The position numbers and the translations under genes were made by a program. Under the pieces are notes generated by a model, which was given only the letters and a program-made list of their open reading frames with translations, had not been told where the DNA came from and made no database searches. Shown here one piece after another: positions 1 through 9,560 of a DNA stretch of 64,000 nucleotides (the stretch's first letter is position 1; each line of letters opens with the position of its first letter). Source of the DNA: CADEEN01 sp963706685 (GTDB lineage Bacteria > Pseudomonadota > Gammaproteobacteria > Burkholderiales > Burkholderiaceae_C); NCBI GenBank assembly GCA_963706685.1, contig CAVPMY010000002.1, positions 62,001-126,000 on the forward strand. Direction: 5' to 3'.

Positions 1-1726
1 GCGTTGCCGGCCACGCCGACCAGCTTGGGCGTGTTGATCTTGCGCGGCTTGACGCGCCCACCCTGGGCCTTCAGCCAGCTTTCGACGACGTCCCACACCG
101 GCTTGGCTCCCCGGGGCGGTGCGCGCGGCTTCGGCCACCGGCGCCCAGCCGGCGACCTTGTAGGTCTTGTCGGCGTCGATCGGCTTGCCGGCCAGGCGCA
201 TGTCGCTGATGCGGCTGCCCATCGTGGCCGCCGGATCGCAGGTGTAGGCCAGGCCGCCGACGCGCACCATGTCGCCGCCCTGCTGGTAGTACGGATCGGG
301 GTTGAACAGGTTGTCGGCCACGTCTTCGAGGATGGTCTTGATGGTCGCGCCGCTCATCTCGTTGACCGTGGCGTAGGGATAGGTGATGGCCAGCTGGTCC
401 ATCATCAGCTCGCGCGTGATGGTGTCGCCGGGCAGCAGCGTCGTGCCCCAGCGGAAGCCCGGCGAGAACGCGATCTCGGCGCCCTGCACGTCGATCAGCG
501 CGTCGCAGATCAACTGGTCCCAGGAGCCGTTGAAGTTGCCGCGGCGATACAGCAGGCCGTCGGTGACGGCCAGCTTCTCGGCCAGCTTGGCTTCGTAGGG
601 TGCGCGCACCTGGGTGATCAGCGCGTCCATCGCCGGATCGGCCGTCAGCTGGTTGGCGAAGACCGGCAGCAGGCGGTAGCGGAAGTCGGCCACCTTGCCG
701 TCCTTGACGTCGAAGTCCATCACGCCGAGGAACTTGCCGTTGCTGCCGGCGTTGGTGACCAGGGTCTTGCCGCCCGGCGTTGGCGACCGGCACGGCGACC
801 GGCACGCCGTCGTGCGTGTGGCCGCCGAAGATGGCGTCGATGCCGCGCACGCGCGTGGCCATCTTGCAGATCGACGTCCATGCCGTTGTGCGACAGCAGC
901 ACCACCACCTTGGCGCCCTTGGCGCGCACCTCGTCGACCATCTTCTGCAGGTTGTCGTCCTGGATGCCGAAGCTCCAGTCGGCGACGAGGTAGCGCGGGT
1001 TGGCGATCGGCGTGTACGGAAAGGCCTGGCCGATGATGGCGCAGGGCACGCCGTTGATCTCGCGCAGCGTGTAGGGCTTGAACACCGGGTCGCCGAAGTC
1101 GGTGGTCTTGATGTTCTGCGCCAGGAAGTCGATCTTGCCCTTGAAGTCCTTGTCGACGATCTCCTTGACGCGCTCCATGCCGTAGGTGAACTCCCAGTGC
1201 CCGGTCATGACGTCGACGCCGAGCAGCTTGGCTGGCGTCGACCATGTCCTGCGCCTGGGTCCACAGCGACGTGGCCGAGCCCTGCCAGGTGTCGCCGCCA
1301 TCGAGCAGCAGCGCACCGGGGCGGCTGGCCTTGAGTTGCTTGACCAGCGTGGCCAGGTGCGCAAATCCGCCGACCTTGCCGTAGCGGCGCGCGGCCTTCT
1401 CGAAATCGAGAACGCTGTAGCCATGGGCCAGCGCCGTGCCGGGCCGCACGCCGGCGCGCTTCAGCAGCGCTTCGCCGACCAGGTGCGGCAATTGGCCCTG
1501 CATGCGAGCCGATGCCGAGGTTGACGCTCGGCTCGCGAAAGTAGATCGGCTTCAACTGCGCGTGGCAGTCGGTCATGTGCAGGAACGACACATTGCCGAA
1601 CGGCGCGATGTCGTACAGGCCGCGCTGGGCGGTGGCAGCGTCGGCATCGGCATAGCGGCCCAGCGCCATGCCCGCCACCGAGGCCGCGCCCAGGACCTGC
1701 ACGAACTCGCGCTTCGATAGATTCAT
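1..1726 (-). CDS. soxB: SoxB thiosulfohydrolase, broken by frameshifts, C-terminus cut by window edge
   Basis: SoxB is the periplasmic dimanganese enzyme that hydrolyses sulfate from the SoxY-bound sulfur chain. The ATG at 1726 is followed by a twin-arginine-like leader (SKREFVQVLG, with KR in place of RR). Metallophosphatase motifs are readable in order: HMTDCHAQLKP, GGDTWQGS, GHWEFTYG, SHNGMDVD and GGHTHD. The end INTPKLVGVAGN reaches base 1, so only a few C-terminal residues are missing. The frame shifts by one base near 1510, 1230, 863 and 777 and again near 110. The protein sequence is conserved on both sides of each break, so I read sequence errors, not decay. It is the last gene of the sox operon. 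Confidence 0.93.
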
Positions 1727-1826
1727 AAGTTCGCAATCAGTGATATTGAGGCTCGGAAAGAGCCCGCGCGAACGCGGGCCTGTCGATCAATCGAGATGAC
1801 GCCCGGGGACTCGGATCAGTCCACGC

Positions 1827-2114
1827 TCATCCGTGGGTGATGGACTTCGTCGTGAAGAGATAGTCCTTGAGTTCCTTCGAGAACCGCGCGTCCTGGCGAC
1901 GAATCCATTCCAGCACCATCGACGCATGCTCCTTTTCTTCGTCGCGGTTGTGCTCGAGGATGGCCTTGAGCTCCGGATCCTTGCAGGCATCGGCGCGCTG
2001 GTTGTACCAATCCACCGCCTCGAGTTCTTCCATCAGCGACACGATGGCGCGGTGCATGTCGCGCGTTTCGTCCGACAACTCGTCGATCGGTTCGTGATAG
2101 CCCACACTGGACAT
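1827..2114 (-). CDS. Encapsulated-ferritin-like (EncFtn family) protein without targeting tail
   Basis: A 95-residue, all-helical acidic protein matching the encapsulated ferritin family, which oxidises Fe(II) at a site formed between two subunits. The core segments MEELEAVDWYNQR and HNRDEEKEHASM are present. Expected metal ligands appear as Glu30, Glu60 and His63. Family members usually carry a C-terminal extension ending in an encapsulin-docking peptide and sit next to an encapsulin shell gene. This one stops soon after the second helix (KSITHG), and no shell gene is visible. It lies between soxX and soxB in the same orientation, so it is probably co-transcribed with them. A general ferritin-like or rubrerythrin-type role cannot be excluded. 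Confidence 0.72.
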   Translation of the reverse strand: MSSVGYHEPIDELSDETRDMHRAIVSLMEELEAVDWYNQRADACKDPELKAILEHNRDEEKEHASMVLEWIRRQDARFSKELKDYLFTTKSITHG

Positions 2115-2135
2115 GTCGTTCTCCCTTTACGCTGC

Positions 2136-2785
2136 TCACTGGTTGACCGGCGACGCGGATCGAGCAGCAGCGCCATCACGTCGCGGATCTGGCTTTCGTC
2201 GAGCAGCTTGGCGTGGCCGAAGCGCGGCATGTCGGAGCAGGCCGCGAAGGCCTTGCTGTTCCAGATCTTGGCCCACGTGTACTGGATCATCGGCTTGGCC
2301 GCCGGGTCGGCCACGTCTTTCACGCCGCGCAGCTTGCCGTAGTTGTACAGGCTCGGACCGATGCTGCCGTACGACAGTTCCTGCTTGGAGATCTGGTGGC
2401 AGTTGTAGCAACTGCCGCCGTTTTCGCTGGGTTCGGCGCTCTTGTCGCTCCAGCTCATGCCGCGGCCGTTCTGGGCGAGTTTCTCGCCGGCCTTCCAGTC
2501 GCCGATGTACTTGCCGTCGCTGGGCATCTTGATCGTCGCCAGCGCCTCGTCGACGACGCGCTTGGCAACCGCTTCGGAAGGCGGCTGCGCCGAGGAGCAG
2601 GCCTTCTGACCCAGGTCCTGATCGAGCCGGTCCATCTTGGCGATGCCGCGCTCGCTGAAAGAGGCCTTGAGCATCGCCGCCGTCTGCCGATCGAGCTCTT
2701 CGGACGACGGCATGCCGGCGCAGCCGGCGACCACGATCGCGGCCAGCGCGGCGACGCCGCCAATGACAATGTGCTTGTGTTGCAT
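2136..2785 (-). CDS. soxX: SoxX monoheme cytochrome c subunit of SoxAX
   Basis: Small subunit of the SoxAX cytochrome, which oxidatively couples thiosulfate to the SoxY cysteine. The ATG at 2785 starts a hydrophobic leader ending in a lipobox-like AGC, so the mature protein may be lipid-anchored. The single heme site is CYNCH, with a distal Met expected in the DMPRFG segment. The family-typical end DPxSPVNQ lies one frame away: a base appears to be missing near 2161, and reading straight on would falsely extend the protein to 2033 across the ferritin-like gene. About 215 residues, a usual length for SoxX. soxA lies 29 bp upstream. Confidence 0.9.
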
Positions 2786-2814
2786 GGTGATGAATGTATT
2801 CGTCGCGTTGCAGG

Positions 2815-3612
2815 TCAGCGCTTGAGGGCCGGCGCGATGGATTCAGCGCCCTTGGCGTTGACACCCATGTACACGCCGAGCGCGATCGTCACGTCCGAGC
2901 CGTAGCCCGGAAACGGAAAGCGCTGCTGCCGGTAGCAGTCGTTGAGGCGACGCTGCATCGTCCACAGGCTGCCGCTGGAAACGCGATACGCCGGCCAGGC
3001 CGCGAAGCCGATGCCGTCGCCGGGATTCGTGGTCAGGTTCGGCAGGTCCTGCAGCCGCACGCGCTTGCCCTCCGAGCCATGGCACGAAGCACAGGAAAAA
3101 TCCATCGGGCCGCCGCGGAAGAAGAACGCTCGCTTGCCGAGTTCATACACGCGGCGCTCATCGGCATGGGCCTGCGGCAGATTGAACTTCTGACCGCGCG
3201 ACGAGGCCGAAATCCAGGCGGCCAGCGACTCGATGGTCTCCTGCTCGCCCTTGTCGAAGGGCGTCTTGGCGATCTCGGCCGCGCTGAAGCCCTGCAAGGT
3301 TTCCATGCAGGTCAGCAGGCGCGATTCCAGATCCTGCACGCGCTGCGTATCGGCAAACCAGCGCGGCAATTGCACCCACGCGCCCTTGACCACACCCGGG
3401 CCGAGGCCGAGGTCGCACGCTTCGAGCGAGGCCTTCTTCGGCCCGCGCGGGGTCTTCCACAACAATTCGCCCTTGGCCTCGAACAACTCGGCAGGGTTGC
3501 CGTCTTCGAGCATCTTGCGGTACTCGGCGATGCCATCGGCCGTGGACTTCTGGGCCTGGCTGCCGGCAGCCAGCGCCAGCAGGGCCATCCCGATGAGGAT
3601 CTCTTTGGTCAC
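2815..3612 (-). CDS. soxA: SoxA cytochrome c subunit of SoxAX
   Basis: Catalytic subunit of SoxAX, periplasmic (leader ending AAGSQAQ). One heme motif, CASCH, is visible in the C-terminal half, followed by LNDCYRQQRFPFPGYGS, which holds the cysteine expected as the persulfide-type heme ligand. The N-terminal heme site of diheme SoxA proteins is absent. Two isolated cysteines (EACDLG and LLTCME) sit where it would be, as in monoheme SoxA types. 265 residues, uninterrupted frame, ATG at 3612. The 93 bp up to soxZ shows no terminator, so it is probably in the same transcript. Confidence 0.93.
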   Translation of the reverse strand: MTKEILIGMALLALAAGSQAQKSTADGIAEYRKMLEDGNPAELFEAKGELLWKTPRGPKKASLEACDLGLGPGVVKGAWVQLPRWFADTQRVQDLESRLLTCMETLQGFSAAEIAKTPFDKGEQETIESLAAWISASSRGQKFNLPQAHADERRVYELGKRAFFFRGGPMDFSCASCHGSEGKRVRLQDLPNLTTNPGDGIGFAAWPAYRVSSGSLWTMQRRLNDCYRQQRFPFPGYGSDVTIALGVYMGVNAKGAESIAPALKR

Positions 3613-3705
3613 GTTGTCTCCTGGTCATGAAGGGTTCGCTCGGATCAGCGAGGAGCGAACCAACCGCCGCACGTTGCCCTGCGGGTCGATCAAGGCGTGC
3701 CGGCG

Positions 3706-4017
3706 TCAGCTGACCACGGCTTCGTCGGTGCGCTTGTCGCCTTTGTTGTCGACCCAGGACACGGTGATCTTGTCGCCGGCTTTGGCGCCCTTGACCGCGA
3801 ACTGCATGAACGGATTCTTCGAAACCGCCGGTCCCCACTGCGCGCTCATCACGGTCTTGCCGTTGTGCTGCGCCGTCACCTCCTGGATGTGCCAGGCCGG
3901 GATGGGCTTGCCAGACGAGTCCTTGCGCTGTCCGGTTTCCATTTCATGGGCCATCAGCACGCGCACGGTGGCTGACGAACCTGCAACTTGCGCGCGAATG
4001 CGCATCGGGTCTGCCAT
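3706..4017 (-). CDS. soxZ: SoxZ, partner of the SoxYZ sulfur carrier
   Basis: A 103-residue beta-sandwich protein that forms the SoxYZ complex holding sulfur intermediates in the periplasm. It has no signal peptide of its own, as normal for SoxZ, which is exported together with SoxY. Recognisable segments are RVLMAHEMETGQR near residues 19-31, FMQFAVKG, and a C-terminal half rich in K and D (GDKITVSWVDNKGD). The frame is intact. soxY starts upstream, with 48 bp between them. Confidence 0.93.
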   Translation of the reverse strand: MADPMRIRAQVAGSSATVRVLMAHEMETGQRKDSSGKPIPAWHIQEVTAQHNGKTVMSAQWGPAVSKNPFMQFAVKGAKAGDKITVSWVDNKGDKRTDEAVVS

Positions 4018-4065
4018 GTTGATCTCCTGATTCGACTATCGATGATCTGTATGAGGCGGGAGGAC

Positions 4066-4533
4066 TCAACCTCCGCAGCCGCCCAGCGTGACCTTCACTT
4101 CCTTCTGGGCGAACAGCACCTTGCCGTCGTTCATCATTGCCACCGCATAGACGTTCGATGATTGGCCCATCTTGACGCGGGTGGAAATGTTGGCCTCGAT
4201 CGCGTCGGTGAGATCGAACATCGCCGCCATCATGCTCGGGTTCTTCTCGACCAGGATCAGCAGGCGCTTCGCGCCCGGCAGCGCGGTGGCGGCGCCGATC
4301 GGCACCACGGCACCGTTTTCGGCGATGTCCGGACCGGTGATGGAGACGTCCTTGCTCTCGGCCGGTGTGCCGGCATCCAGCGCCTTCATCAGCTCGGGCA
4401 TGGTCTTGGCGGCGAATGCGGCGCTGTTGTAGCCCGCCGCTTGGGCCCGCGCCAGAGCGGGCACCAAGCCAAGGGAGGCCAGCATCGTCGCCACCTTGGC
4501 CGAATGGGAAAGCATTTCTCGACGGTTCTGCAT
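4066..4533 (-). CDS. soxY: SoxY covalent sulfur-carrier protein
   Basis: SoxY carries the sulfane sulfur chain on the cysteine of its mobile C-terminal arm. The arm is seen here as VTLGGCGG, ending exactly at the stop. A Tat-type leader (NRREMLSHSAK) explains export of the folded SoxYZ pair. 155 residues, intact frame, ATG at 4533. An 85-bp gap with no gene separates it from soxD. The order D-Y-Z-A-X-B is that of betaproteobacterial sox operons. Confidence 0.95.
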   Translation of the reverse strand: MQNRREMLSHSAKVATMLASLGLVPALARAQAAGYNSAAFAAKTMPELMKALDAGTPAESKDVSITGPDIAENGAVVPIGAATALPGAKRLLILVEKNPSMMAAMFDLTDAIEANISTRVKMGQSSNVYAVAMMNDGKVLFAQKEVKVTLGGCGG

Positions 4534-4618
4534 TTCGATCTCCTTGAGAAGAACATCCTAATGTCTAAGTGGAAGGCCCGCGATGCGGATGACCCGTACC
4601 CCATTGGAGCTATACAGG

Positions 4619-5675
4619 CTACGGCGTCATGCCGTCGGCGAGCCACTTCGCGATGGTCCGCGCTTCGGCGTCGCTGAGCGATTGCGGCGGCATCGCTGTG
4701 CCGCCCCAGACTCCCGAGCCGCCGGTCTTGATCTTCGCTGCGAGGTAGCCCACGGCATCGGTACGCCCCGCATGTTTGTTCGAGACATCGCGAAAGCCCG
4801 GACCGAGCAGTTTGTCTTCCATGCCGTGACAGGATACGCAGGCATGCTTTTGCAGCAGCGCGATGGCAGGCGCTGGCGCGGCGGCAGCTGACGGTGACGT
4901 CGCCTCAGCGGCCATGCGGGTGTCGGCGCCCTTTTGCGCACCGATTGGGCGGTTCTGCTCGGCCAGGTTGCCGTGCGAGTCGCGCGCAAAGTCGGGCAGG
5001 AAGGAGGCCAGCTTCGGCTCGCCGGCGCAATCGGTCATGCAGGCCGTGGCGGCGACATCGGGCTTGACGCCCTTGTTTGCGCCCAGTGCCGCGCCCGGCC
5101 ACAGCGCGTGATCCGTGGTCATGCCATCGCGGTTGGGCAACAGCTGCTGCACCTCGGACATGTTGCGATCGGACAGCGTGAAGTCGCTCGGCAACACGTC
5201 GGCCAGGTTGAGGATGTAGGCCGTGACGGCATAGACCTCTTCGGTGGACAGCGACTTCGGCTGGTTCCAGGGCATCGCGCGGTGGATGTAGTCCCACAGC
5301 GCGGACAGCGATGACACCTTCATCATCGTCGTGCGGCTCGGATACGAGGGGTCGTTCAGCCGCGCCACGCGCCCGGTCTTGACATCGTCCTGGGTCGTGC
5401 CGCCGACGATCGGGACTGAAGAACTGGTTGCTCTCGCCGAAAACACCATGGCACGACGAGCACTTGCTCTCCCAGACCGCCATGCCCTTGGCGACCGACC
5501 CGCTGCCCGTGGGCAGGCCCTTGAAGTCGGGCCGCACGTCGATGTCCCAGGCCACGATCTCCTTGGCCGTGGCCGCGCGCCCAATGCCGGGGTAGTCGGT
5601 TGCCCGCACCGACAGCGCGGCGGCAGCCAAGCCGATCAGGGCAGTTGCTGCCAGCAGCTCACGACAGCTGGACAT
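4619..5675 (-). CDS. soxD: SoxD diheme cytochrome c subunit of sulfur dehydrogenase SoxCD
   Basis: SoxD accepts electrons from the molybdenum subunit SoxC during six-electron oxidation of the SoxY-bound sulfane sulfur. A cleavable leader ends near ALSVRATDYPG. Two heme sites are visible, CSSCH near residue 73 and CVSCH in the C-terminal domain, joined by an Ala/Pro-rich linker (SPSAAAAPAPA). The frame changes near 5415 (FFSP then IVGGTTQDD): one extra base, same protein sequence continuing. The start overlaps the soxC stop by 17 bp, which suggests translational coupling. Confidence 0.92.
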
Positions 5676-7019
5676 TCTTCACCTCGCCGCTGTCCTGGAC
5701 CAGCCAGGTCTGGATGGCGTTGTTGTGATAGATCGAGCGCGAGCCGCGAGCAGCGCGCAGCGCCTTGTAGGTCGGCTGGACATAGCCGCTGTCGTCCATC
5801 GCGCGGCTTTGCACCAGCGCCGGCTTGCCGTCCCAGACCCAGTCGATGTTGAAGCGCGTCAGGCACTTGCTCATGACCGGGACTTTCCAGCCGCGCACTG
5901 CGCCAGTTGCGCCCGCCGTCGACCGAGACATCGACGCGCTTGACCTTGCCGCGGCCCGACCAGGCCAGGCCGCTGATGTTGTAGAAGCCCTTGTCGAGCA
6001 GCACCTGGCCGCCCGACGGCGTGGTGACCACGCTCTTGCACTCCTGCAGGCTGGTGTACTGGCGGTGCAAGCCGCCCGGCATCAGGTCGATGTAGTGGAT
6101 CGCCTCGTCCTTGGTGCCATACGGCTTGTCGCCGACTTCGATGCGCCGCAGGTACTTGACCCAGCTCACGCCCTGCACGCCGGGCACGACCAGGCGCAGC
6201 GGGTAACCTTGCTCGGGCCGCAGCATTTCGCCGTTCTGGCCGTAGGCGACGAGGACTTCGCCGCTTTCGACCAGTTCCATCGGCACGGTGCGCGTCATCG
6301 ACGAGCCGTCTGCGCCCTCCCCCAGCACGAAGCGGGCGCGCTTGAAGTCGACACCCGCCATGTCGAGCAGCACTTTCAGCGGCACGCCGGTGAACTCGCT
6401 GCAACTGAGCATGCCGTGGCTGTATTGACAGGTTGGCACGGCCACGTTGCCCCACTCCATGCCGGTGTTGGCGCCGCATTCGATGAAGTGAAAGCGGCTC
6501 ACCGACGGCAGGCGCATCAGCTCATCCATCGTCAAGACCATCGGGCGGCGCATGATCTGCTCGTCCGAGCCGTTGAGCATCAACCGGTGCTTGGACGGGT
6601 CGATGTCCCACCAACCCTGGTGGTGGCGTTCGAAATGCAGGCCGCTCGGCGTGACGATGCCGAACAGCGACTGCAGCGGCGCGAAAGACACCGAAGCCTG
6701 CCGCGTCGGCGTCAGACCCGGGCTGTAGCGGCGTTGCACATTGGTTTCGTACTGCGACGGCTTGCCGTAGCCGTCGGTGACCACCGACCGGCCGAGGCCC
6801 TTGCTGTGTTCGGGCAATTCGAGGATGTTGGCGTCGCCGCCCGACGGCGGCACCGGGTTGGCGGCAGCCAGTGCAGCCGGCGCCGCGACCGCCGCACCGG
6901 CCGTGGCAAAGGCGCGGCGGATGAAGTCACGACGGCCCTGCCGGGCCTCGGCGACAACTTCGTGCACGGCGGCCGGATCGAGGAAGTTCTCCGGCGCCTT
7001 GAGCAGGCGCCCCGGACAT
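5659..7019 (-). CDS. soxC: SoxC molybdenum-cofactor sulfane dehydrogenase subunit
   Basis: Sulfite-oxidase-fold Mo subunit of SoxCD. The molybdopterin-ligating cysteine lies in HFIECGANTGMEW; FERHHQGWWDID, the RPEQGYPLRLVVPG segment and FNIDWVWDG are also recognisable. A twin-arginine leader (RRDFIRRAFATAG) indicates Tat export. There are two single-base breaks, one near 5880 and one a few codons after the chosen start. I take ATG 7019 (MSGA then LLKAPENF, the family N-terminus). A TTG at 7102 in the unbroken frame would add about 27 residues unlike the family. It is the first gene of the sox operon. Confidence 0.9.
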
Positions 7020-7106
7020 CTTGGCTGCGAATCCAACGTGACCCCTTGTGCAAGAAAATCTGGCGAGCTGCGATCTGTCGGGCCGACCGCATCAGCAGTC
7101 AACTTG

Positions 7107-7136
7107 TTTATCCGTATATTTGCTTTTACGCATATT
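7107..7136 (-). promoter_or_regulatory. AT-rich direct repeats upstream of soxC
   Basis: The only AT-rich patch ahead of the sox operon. On the plus strand two related blocks, TTTATCCGTATATT (7107-7120) and TTTTACGCATATT (7124-7136), lie 17 bp apart, about 90-115 bp upstream of the soxC ATG. The layout would fit a repressor operator over the operon promoter. No sox regulator gene is visible in the window, and I cannot place -35/-10 boxes with confidence. Confidence 0.4.
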
Positions 7137-7248
7137 AGTCGGTGGACCCGTTACATGCATGAGTACAAACCCAGGGCGACGAAGAGATTCGCGCCAGAAC
7201 CCGCCATGACGCACGTTGCATCCGCGTTTCAGGGTTTGCCCGAGTTTG

Positions 7249-7263
7249 ACCCGCATCACGGGT
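7249..7263. promoter_or_regulatory. Perfect inverted repeat between sox operon and symporter genes
   Basis: ACCCG-CATCA-CGGGT is a perfect 5-bp-arm palindrome, extendable to 7-bp arms with one mismatch. It sits 107 bp upstream of the symporter small-subunit ATG in the divergent intergenic region. It has no T tract, so it is more likely a protein-binding site than a terminator. Confidence 0.35.
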
Positions 7264-7369
7264 TAGTTGTCAGTTCTCGTTCAGCGAGCCCCCTCCATAA
7301 TCCGCGCGCCGTGCACTGCAACTGCATGGTTCGCAACGCGGCTCAAGATTCTCTCGGAGGAGACACTTC

Positions 7370-7624
7370 ATGAAGCACGACTCGCATGGCTACTGGAAAG
7401 CCACGCTGGGCCTGTTGACCAAGATCCTGATCGTCTGGTTCCTGGTCTCTTTCGGCGCCGGCATCCTGTTTGCCCCCCTGCTCAACAACATCAACCTCGG
7501 CGGCTATCCCCTCGGGTTCTGGTTTGCGCAACAAGGGTCCATCTACGTCTTCATCGCGCTGATCTTCTACTACGGCAAGAAGATGGGCGAGATCGATCGC
7601 AAGTTTGACGTTCACGAAGACTGA
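7370..7624 (+). CDS. DUF4212 small subunit of a sodium/solute symporter
   Basis: An 84-residue protein with two membrane helices (ILIVWFLVSFGAGILFAPLL and the segment around SIYVFIALIFYYG). It is the DUF4212 type found as a partner gene just upstream of VC_2705-type sodium/solute symporters. A strong Shine-Dalgarno GGAGGAG lies just before ATG 7370. The charged cytoplasmic tail KKMGEIDRKFDVHED follows the second helix. The large subunit begins 12 bp downstream, so the two form an operon. The transported solute is not shown by sequence; acetate or other monocarboxylates are plausible for the family. Confidence 0.82.
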   Translation: MKHDSHGYWKATLGLLTKILIVWFLVSFGAGILFAPLLNNINLGGYPLGFWFAQQGSIYVFIALIFYYGKKMGEIDRKFDVHED

Positions 7625-7635
7625 GGCCTGACACC

Positions 7636-9444
7636 ATGGATCTGCAAACCACCATATATATCGGCGTCGGCCTCAGCTTTGCGCTCTACGTCGGCATCGC
7701 CATCTGGGCGCGTGCCGGCTCGACCAGCGAGTTCTACGCGGCCGGCGGCAACGTGCACCCGGTCATGAACGGCATGGCCACCGCGGCCGACTGGATGAGC
7801 GCCGCATCGTTCATCTCGATGGCCGGCCTGATCGCCAACATGGGCTACGGCGGCGGCCTGTTCCTGATGGGCTGGACAGGAGGCTATGTGCTGCTGGCGA
7901 TGCTGCTGGCGCCCTATCTGCGCAAGTTCGGCAAATTCACCGTGCCGCAGTTCATCGGCGACCGCTTCTACTCCAAGAGCGCGAGCACGGTGGCGGTGAT
8001 CTGCCTGCTGACGGCGTCCATCACCTACATCATTGGCCAGATGACCGGTGTCGGCGTAGCGTTCTCGCGCTTCCTCGGCGTCTCCAGCGAAGTCGGCATC
8101 TACGTCGGTATGGGCATCGTCTTCCTGTACGCGGTGTTCGGCGGCATGAAGGGCATCACCTACACCCAGGTGGCGCAGTACATCGTGCTGATCCTGGCCT
8201 ATACCGTGCCGGCCATCTTCATCTCGCTGCAACTCACCGGCATGCCGATTCCGCAACTCGGCCTGGGCTCGAACCTCGAAGGCCATGACGTATCGCTGCT
8301 GAGCAAGCTCGACCAGGTCGTCACCGACCTGGGCTTCGGCAAATACACGACGTCGCTGCCGGGCAGCACGCTGAACATGTTTGTCTACACGTTGTCGCTG
8401 ATGATCGGCACCGCTGGTCTGCCGCACGTCATCATGCGATTCTTTACCGTGCCGTCGGTCAAGGCGGCGCGCTCGTCGGCCGGCTGGGCACTCGTGTTCA
8501 TCGCCATTCTCTACACCACGGCTCCCGCCGTGGCCGCGATGGCGAAGATGAATCTGATTCGCACCGTCACGCCGGGCGTGGTGATGAACAACACTGACGC
8601 CTTCGCCAAGGACTCAGCGATCGAGTACGCGAAGCGTCCCGACTGGATGAAGCGCTGGGAGGCGACCGGCCTGCTCAAGTTCGAGGACAAGAACGGAGAC
8701 GGCCAGATTCAGTACTACAACGACAAGACCAAGGATGCTGCAGTGCTGAAGAAGGCCGAAGAAGCCGGCTGGAAGGGCAACGAGCTCGACGTCAACGCCG
8801 ACATCATCGTGCTCGCCAATCCCGAGATCGCATTGTTGCCTGACTGGGTGATCGCGCTGGTGGCCGCCGGTGGTCTGGCCGCGGCGCTGTCCACCGCGGC
8901 CGGCTTGCTGATGGCGATCTCGTCCGCGGTCTCTCATGACCTGATCAAGAACGTGTTCGTTCCCGACATCAGCGAGAAAGGCGAGTTGATGGCCGGCAAG
9001 ATCTCGATGGCGGTGGCGATCGTGATCTCGGGCTACCTGGGCTTGAACCCGCCGGGCTTCGCGGCAGGAACCGTGGCACTGGCCTTCGGCATTGCTGCAA
9101 GCTCGCTGTTCCCGGCCATCATGATGGGCATCTTCAGCAAGAAGATGAACAAGGAAGGTGCGATGGCCGGCATGCTGGCTGGCTTGGCGGTGACGCTGTT
9201 CTATGTGTTCGCACACAAGGGCATCTTCTTCATCAAGGGCACCGACTTCCTGCCGATGATCGGCGGCGCCAACAGTTTCTTCGGCATCACGCCGGAGGCC
9301 TTCGGCGCGGTCGGCGCGGTGGTCAACTTCATCGTCGCGTTTGCGGTCGACAAGGTGACCAAGGAGCCGCCCGAGCACATCCAGGCGATGGTCGAGGCGG
9401 TGCGCATTCCGCGTGGATCGAAGGCGGTTCACGGATCGCATTGA
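7636..9444 (+). CDS. Sodium/solute symporter large subunit (SSS family, VC_2705 type)
   Basis: A 602-residue polytopic permease with SSS-family motifs such as AADWMSAASFISMAG near the N-terminus and AAALSTAAGLLMAISSA in the second half. About a dozen hydrophobic segments are visible. Between two of them a hydrophilic insert of about 80 residues contains DKNGDGQIQYYND, a clear EF-hand-like calcium loop. This protein should co-transport Na+ with a small organic anion together with the DUF4212 partner. The frame is clean. A GC-rich hairpin and a T-tracted terminator follow the stop. Confidence 0.85.
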   Translation: MDLQTTIYIGVGLSFALYVGIAIWARAGSTSEFYAAGGNVHPVMNGMATAADWMSAASFISMAGLIANMGYGGGLFLMGWTGGYVLLAMLLAPYLRKFGKFTVPQFIGDRFYSKSASTVAVICLLTASITYIIGQMTGVGVAFSRFLGVSSEVGIYVGMGIVFLYAVFGGMKGITYTQVAQYIVLILAYTVPAIFISLQLTGMPIPQLGLGSNLEGHDVSLLSKLDQVVTDLGFGKYTTSLPGSTLNMFVYTLSLMIGTAGLPHVIMRFFTVPSVKAARSSAGWALVFIAILYTTAPAVAAMAKMNLIRTVTPGVVMNNTDAFAKDSAIEYAKRPDWMKRWEATGLLKFEDKNGDGQIQYYNDKTKDAAVLKKAEEAGWKGNELDVNADIIVLANPEIALLPDWVIALVAAGGLAAALSTAAGLLMAISSAVSHDLIKNVFVPDISEKGELMAGKISMAVAIVISGYLGLNPPGFAAGTVALAFGIAASSLFPAIMMGIFSKKMNKEGAMAGMLAGLAVTLFYVFAHKGIFFIKGTDFLPMIGGANSFFGITPEAFGAVGAVVNFIVAFAVDKVTKEPPEHIQAMVEAVRIPRGSKAVHGSH

Positions 9445-9459
9445 CGGCCGCGTCTACCG

Positions 9460-9529
9460 GCCCGGGCGGCTCGCCCGGGCAGGCGACAAAATCGAGGCCT
9501 CGCTGGCTCATGCCGGCGGGGCCTTTTTT
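9460..9529 (+). terminator. Hairpin pair downstream of the symporter operon
   Basis: Two structures follow the symporter stop. One is a perfect 8-bp stem, GCCCGGGC, with loop GGCTC (9460-9480). The second has arms AGGCC (9495-9499) and GGCCT (9520-9524) running into six T (9524-9529), typical of a rho-independent terminator. Its inner part pairs only imperfectly. Confidence 0.65.
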
Positions 9530-9560
9530 CTTCCATCCACACCACGCACTGGAGTCGTGA

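Noticed and set aside
2033..2785. SoxX extended to 2033
   Set aside because: The extension runs over the ferritin-like gene and lacks the family end DPxSPVN, which is found one frame away at 2136.
7019..7102. soxC start at TTG 7102
   Set aside because: The added residues are unlike SoxC and the start codon is weak. ATG 7019 fits the family, although it needs one base removed.
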